Positions 35,671-44,265 of a DNA stretch of 64,000 bases are shown here, piece after piece. The notes beneath the pieces were generated by a model. It was not told the origin of the DNA. It was given only the letters and a program-made list of their open reading frames with translations, and did no database searches. Source of the DNA: JBFMHP01 sp040752855 (GTDB taxonomy: Bacteria > Pseudomonadota > Gammaproteobacteria > RBG-16-57-12). Location of the stretch: the NCBI GenBank assembly GCA_040752855.1, contig JBFMHP010000033.1:1-64000 (forward strand), read 5' to 3'. Within the stretch, counting starts at the first letter, position 1; the number at the start of each line of letters is the position of its first letter. Position numbers and translations under genes: made by a program.

Positions 35671-35694
35671 AAAAAAACCGGCGCATGGCCGGCT
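35671..35694 (-). terminator. Intrinsic terminator of the LMW phosphatase gene
   Basis: On the minus strand AAGCCGGC-CATGC-GCCGGTT followed by seven Ts. It begins about 30 bases after the stop of the phosphatase gene and separates it from fliL. Confidence 0.75.
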
Positions 35695-35725
35695 TCTGCA
35701 TGTCATTGAATCACGATGATGCGGA

Positions 35726-36205
35726 CTAGAAATGCCGCGTGCGTATCTCCTCGAGCAGGCCGGCGCTGGCCGCCTCGATAAGATCCAGCACACGATCGAA
35801 CCCGGCCAGGCCGCCATAATACGGATCGGGCACTTCGCGCTCGCTCAAGCCTTGCGCATACTCCAGAAACAAACGGACCTTGTTGGCGTGCCCCTCGGGG
35901 GCGATGGCGATGAGATTGGAGAAATTGTCGCGGTCCATGGCCATGACATAGTCGAACAGCTCGATATCCTTGGCGGCCACGCGTCTGGCGCGGATGGTGG
36001 ACAGATCAACCCCGCGGCGCCCGGCGATCTGTTGCGCGCGGGGATCGGGATTTTCGCCCACGTGGTAGGCATGCGTGCCTGCGGAATCGATCTCGACATG
36101 CTCGCTCAGCCCGTGCGCCGCCACCAGGGCCTTGAAGACGCCTTCCGCCATCGGCGAGCGGCAGATGTTTCCCATGCACACGAACAGCACTTTTACTTTT
36201 TTCAT
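35726..36205 (-). CDS. Low-molecular-weight protein tyrosine phosphatase
   Basis: 159 residues. The P-loop C-x5-R is C10-M-G-N-I-C-R16, and the catalytic Asp is in VPDPYYGG near residue 125. Cytosolic. In Pseudomonas the equivalent gene directly follows kdsB; here an ODP/chemoreceptor-like pair lies between them. Bacterial members act on tyrosine kinases of exopolysaccharide systems or on arginine-phosphates; substrate here unknown. Confidence 0.93.
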   Translation of the reverse strand: MKKVKVLFVCMGNICRSPMAEGVFKALVAAHGLSEHVEIDSAGTHAYHVGENPDPRAQQIAGRRGVDLSTIRARRVAAKDIELFDYVMAMDRDNFSNLIAIAPEGHANKVRLFLEYAQGLSEREVPDPYYGGLAGFDRVLDLIEAASAGLLEEIRTRHF

Positions 36206-36318
36206 GACGACCCATTAACACCCGGATAACAACTCGACCCCGCGCCCGCCGCACAATGGCCTGCGGTCAAGGCAACAACTAGATCAGTATATCAAAAGCA
36301 GTGCGCTTCGCGGCGGGC

Positions 36319-37056
36319 TCAGCTCTTGCCGATCGCGATGCCGACATCCAGCCCCTCGAACCAGTCGAGGAACCGCTGGACGTCATCGCCCCGGAACAAG
36401 CGCCCGTGTTGCGGCGCCATGATCTGGATATCGAGTTTGCGCACCCGATCGATCCAGTCCTGCTTGGCCCGGTTGGACGGCATCCAGCGCTGGTGAAAAT
36501 ATTTCATCTTGGGGATGTGCTCGTCGAAATCATCGACAAACATCGGTGCGCCGGGCGCTTCCAGCGCCGCCCCGACATCGCCGCTCATCAATATCTTGGC
36601 ACGCGGATCGTAGATGTGGTAGTTCCCGGAGGCATGCAGATAATGCGCAGGGACGATCTGGAGCGCTTCCTCCCCGAGATCGATGACCCCGCCCTCATCC
36701 TGGATGGAGACATACTCGATGCGGTTCAAGCCGAAATGGCGGATGAACCCCTCCCACAGCCAGGGGGCGTGCAGTTTCGCCTTCGGCAGCACCTGGTCCC
36801 ATAACCCCAGCGAGGAGATGATGTCCGGATCCTGGTGCGAGGCGAAGATATCGGTGATCTGTTCCACGGAAACGTGATGCAGCACCGCCGCGAGCATCGA
36901 CGAAAAGATCTCGATGCCGCCGGGATCGAGCAGCAGCGCGCGCTTCGGGGTGGCGATCAGATACTGGTTTGTATCGATCACCTTCTCCGGTTTTTCGGGA
37001 TCACGCCCGAACACCACCCAGCGATAACGGCCTTCGTATATATTGGTTGCCTTCAT
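36319..37056 (-). CDS. ODP-like di-iron metallo-beta-lactamase-fold protein
   Basis: 245 residues of the flavodiiron-type beta-lactamase fold without a flavodoxin domain. Expected iron ligands are visible in order: H-Q-D-P-D (SHQDPDI near residue 75), PAHYLHASG, SGDVGAA and PQHGRLF. Such stand-alone ODP proteins have been described as oxygen/iron sensors coupled to chemotaxis in Treponema. Start at 37056 has GAGGAGAG upstream. It follows a soluble chemoreceptor-like gene by 16 bases, which supports a sensory pair. Confidence 0.8.
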   Translation of the reverse strand: MKATNIYEGRYRWVVFGRDPEKPEKVIDTNQYLIATPKRALLLDPGGIEIFSSMLAAVLHHVSVEQITDIFASHQDPDIISSLGLWDQVLPKAKLHAPWLWEGFIRHFGLNRIEYVSIQDEGGVIDLGEEALQIVPAHYLHASGNYHIYDPRAKILMSGDVGAALEAPGAPMFVDDFDEHIPKMKYFHQRWMPSNRAKQDWIDRVRKLDIQIMAPQHGRLFRGDDVQRFLDWFEGLDVGIAIGKS

Positions 37057-37072
37057 AGCTCTCCTCTCGTTC

Positions 37073-37717
37073 TCAAGCCGCCAGTTGACGGCGGATGGCA
37101 ATCGCTTCTTGCAGCATGCTCGAACAGGTCTTCATGTGTTTTTTGATGATTTGCACCGCCTGCTCCAGATTGTCGGCCACCACACTGAGACCTTCGCTGA
37201 ATTCCTCGGCACGCGAGGCCTCGACGCGGCAGCTCGAAGATATCGCCGTGGTGGCGCGCATGTCGTTATTGATGTTTTCCAGGAGATCATCCAGATGCTG
37301 CATCTGTTTGCTGATCCGGTAGCTCAGATCCTCCAGCGTCTGCCCGAGCGTTTTCACCGACCTGCCGAAGCCCTCGGTATATCCGGCGCCATTGACCCTG
37401 GTGAGTACGATTTCATAGCGTTTTTGCGCATCCTTGGCGCGAATCTCGGCGGCTGCGGTGCGTGAAATATTCAACGCCTCCTGATTGATCTGTTTGACCA
37501 TGTTGAGGGTATGGCGGGCCATCTCATCGATGAAATTGGTGATCGGCTGAAAGCCGCGCGCCTTGTCGCCCGCGCGCGCGGCGATGGCCTTGGCGTTATT
37601 GGCGCCGAGGGAGATCTCCTTGGCGATCTTCATGACCGCGCCGAGTTCCACGGTGATCGCCGTGACCGATACGAGCACCCGGCCCTGCATCCGCTTGATG
37701 TCGATTTCTTTGCCCAT
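37073..37717 (-). CDS. Small soluble chemoreceptor-like protein
   Basis: 214 residues, almost wholly helical, no membrane segment and no signal peptide. It resembles the cytosolic helices of methyl-accepting proteins (AARAGDKARGFQPITNFIDE, then AEEFSEGLSVVADNLEQA) but is much shorter than a standard receptor and lacks the usual conserved hairpin tip, so signalling through CheA/CheW is not assured. It is the upstream partner of the ODP-like gene, probably one transcript. Alternative: a structural coiled-coil protein. Confidence 0.6.
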   Translation of the reverse strand: MGKEIDIKRMQGRVLVSVTAITVELGAVMKIAKEISLGANNAKAIAARAGDKARGFQPITNFIDEMARHTLNMVKQINQEALNISRTAAAEIRAKDAQKRYEIVLTRVNGAGYTEGFGRSVKTLGQTLEDLSYRISKQMQHLDDLLENINNDMRATTAISSSCRVEASRAEEFSEGLSVVADNLEQAVQIIKKHMKTCSSMLQEAIAIRRQLAA

Positions 37718-37936
37718 GGACAGCCCCGCCGTGTAGTGATTTCCCTTCTAATCATCGTCAAAAAAGCGAAGAGATTTAGGCAGAGAGCAAGATTTTTGCC
37801 AACACGGCGCAGCACCCGGTATTCAGGGGACAAAACACCGATTCCGGCGTGATCGTGCAAGAGAACGGGCAAAGCGCAGGCAGCGGCCTGCCCTCACCCG
37901 CGGCAAGGCGCCGCCGCCAGCAGCGCGGCGGACTAC

Positions 37937-38704
37937 TCAATGGGCGGCGGACTGGAGCAGCGCCCTGACCCTCTCGAGGTCTTTCGGGGTGTCGACGCCA
38001 TGCCCGGGATGGACCGCGGCCTCGGAGACGTGGATCTTTTCACCGTGCCAGAGCACGCGAAGCTGTTCCAGCGACTCCATCGTCTCCAGCGCGCAGGGCG
38101 GCCAGGCGACGTAACGTTTGATGAAGCCGCAGCGGTAGGCATACAGGCCGATGTGGCGGAAATGCAGCGCGCGCGCAGGCAACTCCTCGGTCGTCACGGA
38201 AAAGGCGTCACGATCCCAAGGAATCACCGCCCGGCTGAAATAGAGCGCGTAGTTGTCCTGATCCAGGACCACCTTCACCGCATGGGGATCGAACAGCTCG
38301 GCGGCAGTGGTGATCCGCTCGCACAGCGTCGCCACGCTCGCAGCCTTATTCTCGGCGAGTCCGCCGGCCACCTGCCGTACCAACACCGGCGCGAGCATCG
38401 GCTCATCGCCCTGCACATTGACCACGATCTCCTCGGCACCCAGCCCGAGCGTGTCGATCACCTCGGAGAGGCGCTCGGTGCCGGAGCGGTGCTGATCGGA
38501 GGTCATGCACGCCTCGCCGCCAAAGCCGCGCACTGCCGTGGCGATCCGCTCATCGTCGGTCGCGACGACTACGCGTGCCGCACCGCTGGCGGCAGCCCGT
38601 TCATACACATGCTGCACCATCGGCTTGCCGCAGATATCGAGCAGCGGCTTGCCGGGCAGCCGGGTCGAGGCGTAACGCGCCGGGATGATGACGTGAAAAT
38701 TCAT
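37937..38704 (-). CDS. kdsB: CMP-KDO synthetase
   Basis: 255 residues. Activates KDO with CTP for LPS inner core. Motifs: PARYASTRLPGKPL at the N-terminus, TSDQHRSGTERLSEV, VNVQGDEP and HIGLYAYR. Cytosolic. ATGA overlap with the Trm112 gene upstream; end of the comEC/exbB-to-kdsB operon. Confidence 0.95.
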   Translation of the reverse strand: MNFHVIIPARYASTRLPGKPLLDICGKPMVQHVYERAAASGAARVVVATDDERIATAVRGFGGEACMTSDQHRSGTERLSEVIDTLGLGAEEIVVNVQGDEPMLAPVLVRQVAGGLAENKAASVATLCERITTAAELFDPHAVKVVLDQDNYALYFSRAVIPWDRDAFSVTTEELPARALHFRHIGLYAYRCGFIKRYVAWPPCALETMESLEQLRVLWHGEKIHVSEAAVHPGHGVDTPKDLERVRALLQSAAH

Positions 38705-38883
38705 TGGTATTCCTCATCCGGCCCCAGGGTGCGCGCCTCGTCTTCCAGCATCACCGGAATATCGTCGCGGATCGGATAGGCCAGGCGGTCGGCCTTGCAG
38801 ATCAGCTCCTGTGCGGACTTCTGATACAGCAACGGCCCCTTGCAGATCGGGCACACCAGGATTTCCAGCAAGCGCTTATCCAT
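38701..38883 (-). CDS. Trm112/YcaR family protein
   Basis: 60 residues, MDKRLLEILVCPICKGPL with one CxxC pair and a second half lacking the other cysteines, typical of YcaR. Conserved between lpxK and kdsB in gammaproteobacteria; function unclear. Overlaps both neighbours. Confidence 0.93.
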   Translation of the reverse strand: MDKRLLEILVCPICKGPLLYQKSAQELICKADRLAYPIRDDIPVMLEDEARTLGPDEEYQ

Positions 38884-39883
38884 GTTGAATCCTCTTCATC
38901 AGCAGATTGAGACGATGTTCGAAGGTGTCCTGCATTTCGGCCGTCACCGGCAGCACCCAGTGCCGCGGCGTGGCGAAACGCTGGCATTTTACCGCATCCT
39001 TCTCCGTCATGATCACCGGCAGTTCGTCCTCGAAGGTAATGTCGCCGGCATTGAAGGGATGATGATCCGGAAACGGATGCTCGATCACCTCCAATCCCAG
39101 CTTGCGCAGATGCTCAAAGAACCGCTTGGGATTGCCGATGCCGGCCACGGCGTGCACCACGCGTACGGGGAATGCGCCGGCCTCATAGGTTTGCTGCGGA
39201 GTGGCGAGATTGCAGATCGTGCTGCCCAGGAGCTTCATGGAAAACTCGCCCCTGCCGGCCAGCCCGTTGACCACCACCGCGTCGACATCCTGCAGGCGCG
39301 CGACCGGCTCGCGCAGCGGCCCGGCGGGCAGGCAGCGTTGATTGCCGAAGCGGCGCACGCCGTCGACGACGGCGATTTCGATGTCACGATGCAAGCGGTA
39401 GTGTTGCAGTCCATCGTCCGCGACGATGATGTTGCAATCCGTGTACTCGAGCAGCGCGCGCGCCGCCGCCACGCGGTCGGGGCCAACGGCGATCGGGCAT
39501 ACACAGCGGCGCGCCAACAGCACCGCTTCGTCGCCGACCATCGTTGGATCGCTGTCTTGGCGCACTTGCTGGGGCCAATGCCTGGCCCGGCCGCCATAGC
39601 CGCGGCTGATGATGCCGGGACGATAACCCCGCCGGCGCAGATACTCGACCATCCAGGCGACCAAGGGTGTCTTGCCGGTGCCGCCCACCGAGATGTTGCC
39701 CACCACGATCACCGGCACACTGACCACTTGGGGCTTGATCAACGCCAGGCGATAACAGCCCCGGTGCACGGCCCCGGCCAGTCGAAACAGCCAGGATGCC
39801 GGCAGCAACAGCGCCGACCCGATGTTCTTCGAGTACCAGTACTGCTCGATCCGGCGCAGGTTGAGACGATCGCTTGCGGACAT
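38876..39883 (-). CDS. lpxK: Tetraacyldisaccharide 4'-kinase
   Basis: 335 residues, membrane-associated kinase that adds the 4'-phosphate to lipid A precursor. Walker A is GNISVGGTGKTPLV near residue 60, and SRGYGGR and VVADDGLQHY are present. Start at 39883 is chosen; the open frame upstream is msbA in another frame. Ten bases after msbA. Confidence 0.95.
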   Translation of the reverse strand: MSASDRLNLRRIEQYWYSKNIGSALLLPASWLFRLAGAVHRGCYRLALIKPQVVSVPVIVVGNISVGGTGKTPLVAWMVEYLRRRGYRPGIISRGYGGRARHWPQQVRQDSDPTMVGDEAVLLARRCVCPIAVGPDRVAAARALLEYTDCNIIVADDGLQHYRLHRDIEIAVVDGVRRFGNQRCLPAGPLREPVARLQDVDAVVVNGLAGRGEFSMKLLGSTICNLATPQQTYEAGAFPVRVVHAVAGIGNPKRFFEHLRKLGLEVIEHPFPDHHPFNAGDITFEDELPVIMTEKDAVKCQRFATPRHWVLPVTAEMQDTFEHRLNLLMKRIQHG

Positions 39884-39893
39884 TAGCGCGGCC

Positions 39894-41654
39894 TCACGGG
39901 TGATTGTCTTGAAACTGCATGCGATAGAGCCGCGCATAGTGGCCGCCGCGCGCCAGCAGTTCCTGGTGGGTGCCGTTTTCGACGATCCGCCCCCCATCCA
40001 GCACGATGATCCGGTCAGCGCCCTCGATGGTCGACAGCCGGTGCGCAATTACCAGCGTGGTGCGCTGGCGCATCAGATTCTCCAAGGCGGTCTGCACCAG
40101 GCGCTCGGATTCGGTGTCGAGCGCGGAGGTCGCCTCATCGAGAATCAGAAACGGCGCATCCACCAGCAAGGCACGGGCAATCGCGATGCGCTGCCGCTGG
40201 CCGCCGGAGAGCAACACGCCGTTTTCGCCCACTAACGTGTCCAGGCCGTTGGGCATCTTTTCGATGAACTCCATGGCATTGGCCGCCTGTGCGGCGGCGA
40301 CGATCGCCTCGCGCGTCACCGCGCCCAGTTTGCCGTAGGCGATGTTGTTGGCGATCGTGTCGTTGAACAGCGTGATCTGCTGGGTCACCAGCGTCATCTG
40401 GTTGCGCAGATCCTGCAGCGGGATGTCGCGGATGTCATGGCCATCGAGCAGGATCTGGCCGTCCGTGAGCTCATAGAAGCGCGGGAGCAGATTGACTAAG
40501 GTGGATTTGCCGCTGCCCGAGCGGCCGACAAAGGCCACCGTCTCGCCCGGTTCGACGGTGAAGCTGATATCGCGCAGCGCCGGCTCTTGATACCCGGGAT
40601 AGCGCAGCGAGACATCGCGATACTCCAATCGTCCAACCGCCTTGGGCAGGGCCACGGTACCGGTGTCGGGCTCGGTCGGGGTATCGAGCAGTGCGAAGAC
40701 GCTCTGGCTGGCGACGATACCGGTTTGCAGCGGGCCGTTGATACTGGTCAGCCGCTTCAAGGCCGGCATCAGCAGCATCATCGCGGCCATGATCGACATG
40801 AAGGTGCCGACGCTGATATCGGGCATGATCGATTGATCCGTGGCCAGAAAAACCACCAGCGCCAAGGCGAAGGAGGCGACGAACTGCACCACCGGCGCGT
40901 TCATGGCATTGGTGACCGCCATCTTCATCTGTTGCTGGCGATTGTATTCGTTGACCGTGTTGAACTTGGCGCTTTCATATTGTCGGCCGCCGAAGATCTT
41001 CACCACGCGCTGGCCTTCGATCGCCTCCTTGACGGTGTGCAACACGTTGCCCATGGAGCGCTGGATGTTGCGGCTGATCGTGCTGAAGCGCCGGCTGATG
41101 AACCGGATCAATACGGCAATCACCGGTCCGATGGTGAGAAACACCAAGGCCAGCTTCCAATTGAGATAAAACATCCAGCCCAGCAAACCGATGACGCTCA
41201 GGGTATCGCGGATCACGACCGCGATCACATTGGTCGAGGCGGCATAGATCTGCTCGACGTGATTGATCAATTTGATGGTGATGTGCGAGGAACTGGTGTT
41301 GTCGAAGAAGGAGATGGGCAGGCGCAGGATGTGGTCGAACATCTCCTTGCGCATGTCGCGGATCACATTGCGCCCCACCCAGTTCATGCCGTAGGTGGAG
41401 ACGAAACCGGCGAGGCCGCGGATGAAAAAGATGCCGATCAACAGGAGCGGCATCATGCTGATGATCTCCGGATCCTTCTCGACGAAGGTGCCATCGAGCA
41501 AGGGCTTCATCAATGCGGCGAAGCCCGTCTCGGTCGCCGCCACCACAATCAGCCCCACGGCAGCGAAGGCGAATCCGTGCCAGTAAGGCTTCACATAGCC
41601 GAGCAGCCGGCGATAGACCTGTATCGCCTTGCGATTATCGGTCGCGACGCTCAT
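39894..41654 (-). CDS. msbA: Lipid A export ABC transporter MsbA
   Basis: 586 residues, fused six-helix membrane domain and ATPase: Walker A GRSGSGKSTLVNL, Q-loop, signature LSGGQRQRIAIARAL, Walker B FLILDEATSALD, His in IAHRLSTI. Flips core-lipid A across the inner membrane. Normal MsbA length; followed by lpxK as usual. Confidence 0.96.
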   Translation of the reverse strand: MSVATDNRKAIQVYRRLLGYVKPYWHGFAFAAVGLIVVAATETGFAALMKPLLDGTFVEKDPEIISMMPLLLIGIFFIRGLAGFVSTYGMNWVGRNVIRDMRKEMFDHILRLPISFFDNTSSSHITIKLINHVEQIYAASTNVIAVVIRDTLSVIGLLGWMFYLNWKLALVFLTIGPVIAVLIRFISRRFSTISRNIQRSMGNVLHTVKEAIEGQRVVKIFGGRQYESAKFNTVNEYNRQQQMKMAVTNAMNAPVVQFVASFALALVVFLATDQSIMPDISVGTFMSIMAAMMLLMPALKRLTSINGPLQTGIVASQSVFALLDTPTEPDTGTVALPKAVGRLEYRDVSLRYPGYQEPALRDISFTVEPGETVAFVGRSGSGKSTLVNLLPRFYELTDGQILLDGHDIRDIPLQDLRNQMTLVTQQITLFNDTIANNIAYGKLGAVTREAIVAAAQAANAMEFIEKMPNGLDTLVGENGVLLSGGQRQRIAIARALLVDAPFLILDEATSALDTESERLVQTALENLMRQRTTLVIAHRLSTIEGADRIIVLDGGRIVENGTHQELLARGGHYARLYRMQFQDNHP

Positions 41655-41655
41655 G

Positions 41656-42078
41656 CTACTCGGTAGCGGTGCTGGTGGCGAAGCCCAGCTTGGAAAAGCC
41701 CAACTGGCGCGCCGCGTCCATTGCCGTGATCACCGCCTGGTGCGGCGTCTTGGCATCGGCCTTGACGATGATCACCGGGCTCTGCTGCTCGCCGGCCACT
41801 TGCTTCAAGGCGCGCTTGATGGTTTCGAGCTGGTTGTTCACCAGGCGCTGCTGATTCACGTAATACTGCCCCTCGGCATCGATGGTCAATTCGATGGACT
41901 GCGGCAGATTGTCCTGCGGGGCCTGGCTGGCCTTGGGCAGCGTGATGTCGATTTCCGAGCTGTCGCTGAAGGTCGTGGTCAGGACAAAAAAGAGCAGCAA
42001 CACAAACATGACATCGATCAGCGGTATGAGGTTGATATCGCTGAGGGAACCTTCGCTGTGCTTGTTGCGGAATTTCAC
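41656..42078 (-). CDS. exbD: Biopolymer transport protein ExbD/TolR-like
   Basis: 140 residues: one membrane helix with the proton-relay Asp in LIPLIDVMFVLLLFF, then a periplasmic domain (IDAEGQYYVNQQRL, PVIIVKADAKTPHQAV). Forms a proton-driven energiser with ExbB. Starts by overlapping exbB (ATGA). Confidence 0.93.
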   Translation of the reverse strand: MKFRNKHSEGSLSDINLIPLIDVMFVLLLFFVLTTTFSDSSEIDITLPKASQAPQDNLPQSIELTIDAEGQYYVNQQRLVNNQLETIKRALKQVAGEQQSPVIIVKADAKTPHQAVITAMDAARQLGFSKLGFATSTATE

Positions 42079-42725
42079 TTGCGCACCACCTTTGGCGCTT
42101 CTTGCTTGGGCGCGTCCTGCTCGCGCTCGCCGTGCATGATCTCAACCATCTTGATGGCTTCCTGCTCCATCTCCACCACGAGCTCATCGACCTTGCCGCG
42201 GAAATAGCGATGGAAGATCACGGCGGGGATGGCCACGATCAGACCGGAGGCGGTGGTGATCAGCGCCACGGAGATGCCGCTGGCCATCGCGGCGGAGTTT
42301 CTAGCGCCCTCTTGCACGAAGGCATTGAACATCTCGATGATCCCCAAGACGGTACCGAGCAGGCCCAGCAGCGGGGCGATCGAGGCGACGGTGCCCAGGG
42401 TGTTGAGATACCGTTCGAGGTCATGCACGACATGGCGGCCGGTTTCCTCGATGCTCTCCTTCATGATTTCACGCGCATGTTGCAGGTTGGCCAGGCCCGA
42501 GGCCAGCACCCGGCCGAGCGGCGAGGATTTTCTGATCTGGTCGATCTTACCGTCATCGAGTTGATTGGCCTTTTTCCAATGCCAGATCTGGGCAACCAGG
42601 TGTGGCGGGATAATCTTGTGCTTACGCAACGACCAGATGCGCTCGACGATGATCGCCAGGGCGATCACGGAACACAACAAAATCGGCCCCATGACCCAAC
42701 CGCCAGAAATGATGATCTCTAACAC
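42075..42725 (-). CDS. exbB: MotA/TolQ/ExbB proton channel protein
   Basis: 216 residues, three membrane helices, conserved LGTVASIAPLLGLLGTVLGI and ASGISVALITTASGLIVAIPA. The GTG at 42725 is chosen because GGGAG lies eight bases upstream; the track-length frame opens with a TTG five codons earlier and lacks a site. In related genomes this gene directly follows comEC; here a 16 kb island separates them and only broken comEC remains upstream. Confidence 0.9.
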   Translation of the reverse strand: MLEIIISGGWVMGPILLCSVIALAIIVERIWSLRKHKIIPPHLVAQIWHWKKANQLDDGKIDQIRKSSPLGRVLASGLANLQHAREIMKESIEETGRHVVHDLERYLNTLGTVASIAPLLGLLGTVLGIIEMFNAFVQEGARNSAAMASGISVALITTASGLIVAIPAVIFHRYFRGKVDELVVEMEQEAIKMVEIMHGEREQDAPKQEAPKVVRK

Positions 42726-42799
42726 GCTCAAAACTCCCAAGATTCAAGAAATTGGACTAATGTAGCAAAAAACCAGGGGTACCAAAACCGCTTTTAAAC

Positions 42800-43327
42800 T
42801 TATTCCGGTGCGGCTGCCGCGCGTTCGTGGCCGCGATGCCAGAACCGCGGATGGTCCTGGCGGTATTTCCGCGGGGGAAGGATACCGTGTTTTGCCTGAA
42901 TTACAAACTCCACCGCCCCCTCGCGCGCAGTCTCCAGGATCTCGGCCCCGGTTTCCCGATAGTCGTTCACGATTTCGGGCTTTGGGTGACGGAAGCGGTT
43001 GCGGTAGCCGCTGGAGATGAGCACGTAGCGCGCCGCCACCGCCTCGATAAGCTCCCCGTAGCGGCTGTGTTGCTCGCGGCGCCTCCGCGATGAGAAGCTT
43101 ACCTTGACTCGCAAGATGCACCCGCCGGGCTCGCTGGTGAGGGTGCTGGCCACGATGTGCAGGCCACCGGCCGTGATCACGACATCGCCCCCCCGGCCTT
43201 CAGCGTGCTGCCGACGGTGGTAGTGGTGCGATTCACGGTGTGCCGGCTCGACGTGGATGCACTCGGTGGCGTCACAAAATATAGAGGACGCGACGGCGGT
43301 CAGGACCAGAAGGTATCGTTTCATCAT
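42800..43327 (-). pseudogene. Mosaic ORF: cassette leader, hemagglutinin fragments, comEC 3' end
   Basis: A 175-codon open frame made of three sources. Its first 22 residues (MMKRYLLVLTAV to CDATE) match the leader of the orphan toxin cassettes at 46.4 and 49.2 kb. Residues 24 to about 90 match two separate tpsA stretches (the SHHY region at about 52.82-52.85 kb and the GGDVVxTAGG to HSRY region at about 53.05-53.25 kb). From about residue 92 it matches the last 75 residues of ComEC (SSGYRNRFRHPKPEIVNDYR). The ComEC stop codon is lost. The frame is open across the joins, but I doubt a functional product. Confidence 0.7.
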
Positions 43328-43389
43328 GAAATCGCTGCTGGCCGTTGGAGCTCTATCCCGGGTTTCGCAAATAGCTCAACCCAGGCTAC

Positions 43390-43668
43390 TTACTCAGCCA
43401 GACATCCCCTGGCCCGGGTGCCGGCAGCTCAGTGAGGACCATCGGCAACATCCAGACGAGACCTATCCAGCGTCCCGGCAGCCCCGCGGGTGCCAGGCAC
43501 AGCATCACACCAATCAGCGCGCCAGCCAGCGCCCAGGCGGCCGGCGGCGGCTGCCATACGGCCAAGTCGAGAACAGCCAACCATTCGAGCACAGGCCTGG
43601 TCCATTGGAACACGAGATCAATGGCCGCAGATAATAGGTGCGTATCAATGAACCCGATGAGCTCGAAC
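43390..43668 (-). pseudogene. comEC internal fragment
   Basis: Matches about 59.68-59.96 kb inside intact comEC (FQWTRPVLEWLAVLDLAVW to GDVWLS), roughly 80% identical by eye. The frame opens at 43613 and covers 75 codons. The region of comEC between this fragment and the 3' fragment at 42.8-43.05 kb has been replaced by the cassette leader and hemagglutinin pieces. The 5' half of comEC is missing here. Confidence 0.75.
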
Positions 43669-43680
43669 CTCTTCGTCTAA

Positions 43681-44240
43681 GTATTTGATGGGGAACTTGA
43701 GATGTATCTGGTGAAGTGCCTCTATATAGTTGACCCTAAATGTGTATTTCTACCGATTTGGCAGTGACCAGACATAAACAGTCAGTTGGCCGCCCCATTC
43801 AGATGGCGGATTCATCCTGGAAGCTGTCATTGATCTATGACTGAGTTATTGCCAAGAGTAATCTGAAGCAGCCATTAGTAAAATTTTAGGTTGGCTGGAA
43901 CGGCCAGGAGCGGGCATTTAATCTAGGTTGATGCTGAGTTTGCGAATCTCAACGGGCTGGGAATACGCGCCTTCGCTTCACTCTCCGTGGCGCGCTGAGG
44001 TTGTTTTTATCGTCTAGTTTGCAAACACCAGCTAAATATGAGAAATTTCAGTGTACTTTGGTAGCTGTCTAGTCTTTAAGTTATCGATGTGAGCAATGGA
44101 GTCAGGGAAGTAGTGCAAAACCTTCTGAATTCACAAGTCATTGGGATTTTTAGCCAACATTCAAATCCATTATTTCTTCTAAAAAAACTCTAAAGCCACA
44201 TTAAAGTCGTGTGAGGCAGCATGCCACGACTTGAGGACGA
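43681..44240. other. AT-richer intergenic region, no gene seen
   Basis: About 560 bases of noticeably lower GC than the flanks. I find no convincing frame, RNA gene or terminal repeat. It contains whatever promoter serves the DUF4236 gene. Composition suggests imported DNA. Confidence 0.4.
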
Positions 44241-44265
44241 ATGAAAAAAACATAGGGGGTAGATA

